A DNA stretch of 64,000 nucleotides from Candidatus Halocynthiibacter alkanivorans. Lineage in GTDB: Bacteria > Pseudomonadota > Alphaproteobacteria > Rhodobacterales > Rhodobacteraceae. The position numbers and the translations under genes are program-made. The DNA is taken from positions 29,449 to 93,448 of the forward strand of contig NZ_QOLB01000137.1 in NCBI RefSeq assembly GCF_003333265.1, in the 5' to 3' direction. Positions 61,368 through 64,000 of the stretch are shown here, piece by piece (the first letter of the stretch is position 1; every line of letters starts with the position of its first letter). The notes under the pieces are model-generated. The model saw nothing but the letters and a program-made list of their open reading frames with translations, ran no database searches and was not told where the DNA came from.

Positions 61368-61961
61368 ATGGCAAGATCTAAGTTTCTCGTCGATGCTGAA
61401 CGCTGCATTGAATGCAATGCCTGCGTGACAGCCTGTAAAAACGAGCACGAGGTGCCCTGGGGCATCAACCGGCGCAAAGTGGTGACCATCAATGATGGCT
61501 CACCCGGTGAGCGCTCAATCTCGGTGGCGTGCATGCATTGTTCTGACGCGCCCTGTATGGCGGTCTGCCCGGTGGATTGTTTCTATCAGACCGACGAAGG
61601 TGTGGTGCTGCATTCCAAGGACCTGTGCATCGGCTGCGGGTATTGCTTCTACGCCTGTCCCTTTGGCGCTCCGCAATATCCCCAGGCCGGCAACTTTGGC
61701 TCCCGCGGTAAGATGGACAAATGCACCTTCTGCGCCGGTGGTCCGGAGGAAAACAACTCCGCCGCCGAATTCGCCAAATATGGCCGCAACCGGATCGCAG
61801 AGGGCAAACTGCCAATCTGTGCCGAGATGTGCGCTACCAAAGCCCTGCTTGCAGGGGATGGCGATGTGGTCTCGGGCATTTACCGCGAACGGGTTGTGGC
61901 GCGCGGCTTTGGCTCCGGCGCCTGGGGCTGGGGCACGGCCTATAACCAGAAGGGCGGCTAA
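61368..61961 (+). CDS. fdhB: Formate dehydrogenase, Fe-S beta subunit
   Basis: The 197-residue electron-transfer subunit carries four 4Fe-4S motifs, starting with CIECNACVTAC (Cys13, 16, 19, 23), then CMHCSDAPCMAVCPVD, CIGCGYCFYACPFG and a CTFC ... CAEMCATKA pair. Unlike E. coli FdnH it lacks a C-terminal membrane helix and has no signal, so it is exported with FdhA and held by FdhC. An ideal AAGGAGGT site is seven bases before the ATG at 61368. Confidence 0.95.
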   Translation: MARSKFLVDAERCIECNACVTACKNEHEVPWGINRRKVVTINDGSPGERSISVACMHCSDAPCMAVCPVDCFYQTDEGVVLHSKDLCIGCGYCFYACPFGAPQYPQAGNFGSRGKMDKCTFCAGGPEENNSAAEFAKYGRNRIAEGKLPICAEMCATKALLAGDGDVVSGIYRERVVARGFGSGAWGWGTAYNQKGG

Positions 61962-62007
61962 GCCGGACCTTGTTGCAGGCCACATTTGGGGCCTCATGTA
62001 ACACAGC

Positions 62008-62039
62008 AAGGGGCGGTTCTGACGGGCCGCCCTTTGTTT
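62008..62039 (+). terminator. Possible terminator or attenuator between fdhB and fdhC
   Basis: AAGGGGCGG and CCGCCCTT form a stem (one bulged G), followed by TGTTTC. It lies 46 bases after the fdhB stop and could reduce read-through into fdhC. Confidence 0.45.
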
Positions 62040-62068
62040 CCGACACCTGAAGTCTGGTTCTGAGCCGT

Positions 62069-62169
62069 GGACGCTTCCGCGCAACGGACGCTTCCACGCA
62101 ACGGACGCCTCTGTGCAACGGATACCCCGGCGCATCGGTGTCCCTGTGCAACGGATGTCTCTGTCCCGT
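62069..62169 (+). repeat. Six-unit 17-bp tandem array between fdhB and fdhC
   Basis: Units start at 62069, 62086, 62103, 62120, 62137 and 62153 (spacings 17, 17, 17, 17 and 16). The first is GGACGCTTCCGCGCAAC, the second differs at one base, and later units drift progressively. It is not coding in any convincing frame and ends 55 bases before the fdhC start. The 263-base gap holds only this, the hairpin and the fdhC ribosome site (AGGAG). Confidence 0.9.
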
Positions 62170-62224
62170 GGGTCCCGTGTCCCTTGGAGCCGTCTTCTCC
62201 CTTACCTTTTCTAGGAGCCCGCCA

Positions 62225-63448
62225 ATGGCCCGCGCCCTTTTTGCATTCCTGTCCGGCGTTTTACTGAGCCTGCTGCTAAGCTTGGCGGCTGTGGCGCAGG
62301 AAACCGGCGTGCCTGACCGCAGCGCAACCGGCGGCGCCCAGACGCTGTCGGATATCATGTCCCGTCAGCGTGGCGCGCAGATTGACGACAGTTTCCGCAG
62401 CGGTGCCACCGGCAATCCGGACAATGCGGCCGGCCTGGTTAACCCGCTTGGTACGCTGGGTGGTGTCTCTGATCCCGAACTCTGGCGCGCGCTGCGCTAT
62501 GGCTCAGCTGATGTGACGGTCTCTGCCCGGGGGCCGGCCGCAGGCGTGGTGATCCAGAACGAGGGCATCTGGTGGCTGAACTTCCGCGAGGGGCCCCTGA
62601 TGCGGGGCGGTGCCTGGCTGCTGGGCGGCACGCTGCTGGCGCTCGTGCTGTTTTACCTGATCCGCGGCCGCATCCGCATTGACGGTGAAAAAACCGGCAA
62701 CACGGTGACCCGTTTCAAAGCGGTGGAGCGCTTTGCCCACTGGCTGATGGGCGGCTCTTTCATTGTGCTGGCGCTGACCGGGCTGATCACGCTCTTTGGC
62801 CGTACGGTGCTGATCCCAATGTTTGGCCGCGACAGTTTTGCGCTGCTGGCCGGCAGTTCCAAATGGATCCATAACAATATCTCCTGGGCCTTCATCATCG
62901 GCCTCATCCTGGTGTTTTTTATGTGGGTGCTGCACAACCTTCCCAAACGCCACGATCTGACCTGGCTGGCCCAGGGCGGCGGCATTCTGAAAAAAGGCGT
63001 GCACCCGCCGGCGGGCAAATTCAACGCTGGCCAGAAACTGATTTTCTGGACGGTCATTCTGCTTGGCGCCTCGGTGTCGCTGTCGGGCCTGTCGCTTCTG
63101 TTCCCCTTTGAAATGCCGCTGTTTGCCAAAACTTTCGCCGTTCTGAACAGTTCTGGCCTGCCGCAATTGTTTGGTATTGGCGATTTGCCGCTGGCGCAGA
63201 CGCCGCACCAGGAAATGCAGTATTCCCAGATCGCCCATGCTTTGGTAGCATTCGTCCTGATGGCGATCGTGCTGGCGCATATTTATATCGGCTCGGTCGG
63301 CATGGAGGGCGCAATTGATGCGATGAGCAGCGGCGAAGTCGAAGAGCAGTGGGCGCGCGAGCATCACTCTCTCTGGCTTGATGAAATTTCATCTGAAGAC
63401 CGCCCGTCTGATTCTGCCCCTTCAGCTTCTGAGCCGACGGTTGAGTGA
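62225..63448 (+). CDS. fdhC: Formate dehydrogenase, cytochrome b gamma subunit
   Basis: The 407-residue inner-membrane subunit passes electrons from FdhB to quinone. An N-terminal hydrophobic segment (residues 3-24) is probably a signal peptide or first helix. A periplasmic stretch of about 120 residues follows, then four core helices with heme-b ligand candidates in RFAHWLMGG, WIHNNISWAF and IAHALVAFVLMAIVLAHIY. The long N-terminal periplasmic part is larger than in E. coli FdnI (about 217 residues). The C-terminus is acidic and Ser/Pro-rich. AGGAG precedes the ATG. Confidence 0.93.
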   Translation: MARALFAFLSGVLLSLLLSLAAVAQETGVPDRSATGGAQTLSDIMSRQRGAQIDDSFRSGATGNPDNAAGLVNPLGTLGGVSDPELWRALRYGSADVTVSARGPAAGVVIQNEGIWWLNFREGPLMRGGAWLLGGTLLALVLFYLIRGRIRIDGEKTGNTVTRFKAVERFAHWLMGGSFIVLALTGLITLFGRTVLIPMFGRDSFALLAGSSKWIHNNISWAFIIGLILVFFMWVLHNLPKRHDLTWLAQGGGILKKGVHPPAGKFNAGQKLIFWTVILLGASVSLSGLSLLFPFEMPLFAKTFAVLNSSGLPQLFGIGDLPLAQTPHQEMQYSQIAHALVAFVLMAIVLAHIYIGSVGMEGAIDAMSSGEVEEQWAREHHSLWLDEISSEDRPSDSAPSASEPTVE

Positions 63449-63486
63449 TTTCGACAAGAGAATGATTTCGTCATGGGGGATTTGAG

Positions 63487-63615
63487 ATGAAAACGATGTT
63501 GCTGGCCTTTGCCGCCATTGTGTTGATTACCATTACCGCAAATTTCGCGCTGCAAACGGCCGGCTTTTCGTCTCAGGAGCAAAACCTGGGTGCTGCCGTC
63601 AGGTTAGACCAATGA
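63487..63615 (+). CDS. 42-residue single-span small protein
   Basis: ATG at 63487 follows GGGGGA and encodes 42 residues with one hydrophobic span (MLLAFAAIVLITITANFALQ, residues 4-23) and a short polar tail. It is either a small membrane protein or a secreted peptide. It begins 38 bases after fdhC, and its stop overlaps the next gene's start (ATGA), so it is likely translated and coupled. I do not recognise a family. Confidence 0.6.
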   Translation: MKTMLLAFAAIVLITITANFALQTAGFSSQEQNLGAAVRLDQ

Positions 63616-64000
63616 ACCGGCACAGCCCGGCCGCCCGGATCCCCGCAACCCGGAGCCCTGTCTCTCAAGACGCTGATACCTATGGTGAAAGCCTGTTCCG
63701 CGCCTCGATCCTGATTGTAGATGACGAACCCGGGATGCGGAATTTCCTGCATAAAATTCTCGCGCCGCGCTGCAAGCGGGTGGAGCAGGCCGACAGTGCA
63801 ACGGCGGCGGCCAAACTGCTGGACGGCAATCATTTTGACCTGGTGATCCTCGACAATATCATGCCAGGTAAAACCGGGCTCGACTGGCTGCGCGAACAAC
63901 ACCGGGTCGGATTTTTTGCCGATGCGATCCTGATCACCGCCTATGCGGACCTGGAAACCGCGATCACCGCGCTGCGCGCCGGGGTTGCGGATTTTGTGTT
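63612..64000 (+). CDS. Response regulator, receiver domain (3' end outside window)
   Basis: The first 129 residues are visible. After a 30-residue lead they form a CheY-like receiver (ASILIVDDEPGMRNFL): acidic pair Asp37-Asp38, phosphoacceptor Asp81 in LVILDNIMPGKTG and Thr109 in ILITAYADLETAI. The YADLETAI segment and length of the lead are compatible with an NtrC-like sigma-54 activator, but the output domain is not in the window. The ATG overlaps the small peptide's stop (ATGA). Position after fdhC suggests control of the FDH locus. Confidence 0.9.
   Translation, partial: MNRHSPAARIPATRSPVSQDADTYGESLFRASILIVDDEPGMRNFLHKILAPRCKRVEQADSATAAAKLLDGNHFDLVILDNIMPGKTGLDWLREQHRVGFFADAILITAYADLETAITALRAGVADFV

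Noticed and set aside
62069..62169. 17-bp array considered as a CRISPR
   Set aside because: Units are contiguous with no spacers, too short, and no cas genes are present.
1..64000. Mobile elements, prophage or integrated plasmid
   Set aside because: No transposase, integrase, phage or conjugation gene, and no flanking repeats around a foreign block were found; gene order looks like core chromosome.

Overview
The window is a GC-rich chromosomal segment from an alphaproteobacterium, most likely a member of the Roseobacter group (Rhodobacterales). The evidence is the gene content: the order rpmF-plsX-fabH-ihfA-merR, a two-domain dCTP deaminase, an alphaproteobacterial arginyl-tRNA synthetase beside a SPOR protein, nagZ and scpAB, and a formate dehydrogenase locus with DUF3305/DUF3306/TorD/TAT-leader accessory genes. 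There is no transposase, integrase, phage gene or CRISPR array. One tRNA gene (Pro, anticodon GGG) is present. Genus and species cannot be read from the sequence alone.

Layout. 1-4.1 kb: an RND efflux pump (running off the left edge) and its adaptor, on the minus strand. 4.3-7.9 kb: YfgM-like protein, bamB and der. 8.2-13.6 kb: xthA, a beta-helical DUF2807 protein behind a strong palindrome, a flavoprotein, a small secreted orphan, erpA and a dGTPase. 13.7-19.1 kb: argS, SPOR protein, nagZ, scpA, scpB in one co-directional run. 19.4-22.2 kb: a membrane diguanylate cyclase, dCTP deaminase and tRNA-Pro. 22.3-28 kb: merR, ihfA, fabH, plsX, rpmF and yceD on the minus strand, with bamE divergent. 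28.4-32.5 kb: msrB, a GNAT-like acyltransferase with an odd tandem-repeat insert, an ABC-F ATPase and a DUF1499 protein. 32.6-36.8 kb: a sulfur module (two YeeE/YedE half-transporters, a persulfide-dioxygenase-like metallo-hydrolase, a rhodanese-like protein and a SulP permease). 36.9-45.3 kb: an SDR, ybiB, a siroheme synthase with half of its methyltransferase domain missing, an EamA transporter, tex and a MocR regulator. 45.4-64 kb: molybdo/tungsto-enzyme territory.

The right-hand 18 kb forms the most coherent system. It holds a molybdopterin oxidoreductase, a TupBCA tungstate importer, four small minus-strand genes (a DUF6505-like protein, a biotin/lipoate-ligase-like protein, an Mrp/ApbC ATPase and a DUF6494-like protein), a secreted hybrid of a truncated TupA-like domain and a c-type cytochrome, and a 654-residue multi-cluster ferredoxin. 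Divergent from these is the run DUF3305-DUF3306-torD-TAT leader-fdhA-fdhB-fdhC, then a 42-residue peptide translationally coupled to a response regulator that runs off the right edge. I read this as a periplasmic, Cys-type, probably tungsten-dependent formate dehydrogenase with its metal supply, cofactor/cluster maturation, export chaperones and regulator.

The best candidates for undescribed biology are the TupA-cytochrome hybrid, the uncharacterised four-gene maturation block, the 17-bp tandem array between fdhB and fdhC, the small peptide coupled to the regulator, and the half-length siroheme methyltransferase domain. Functions are inferred from motifs and recalled family patterns; no database search was possible.
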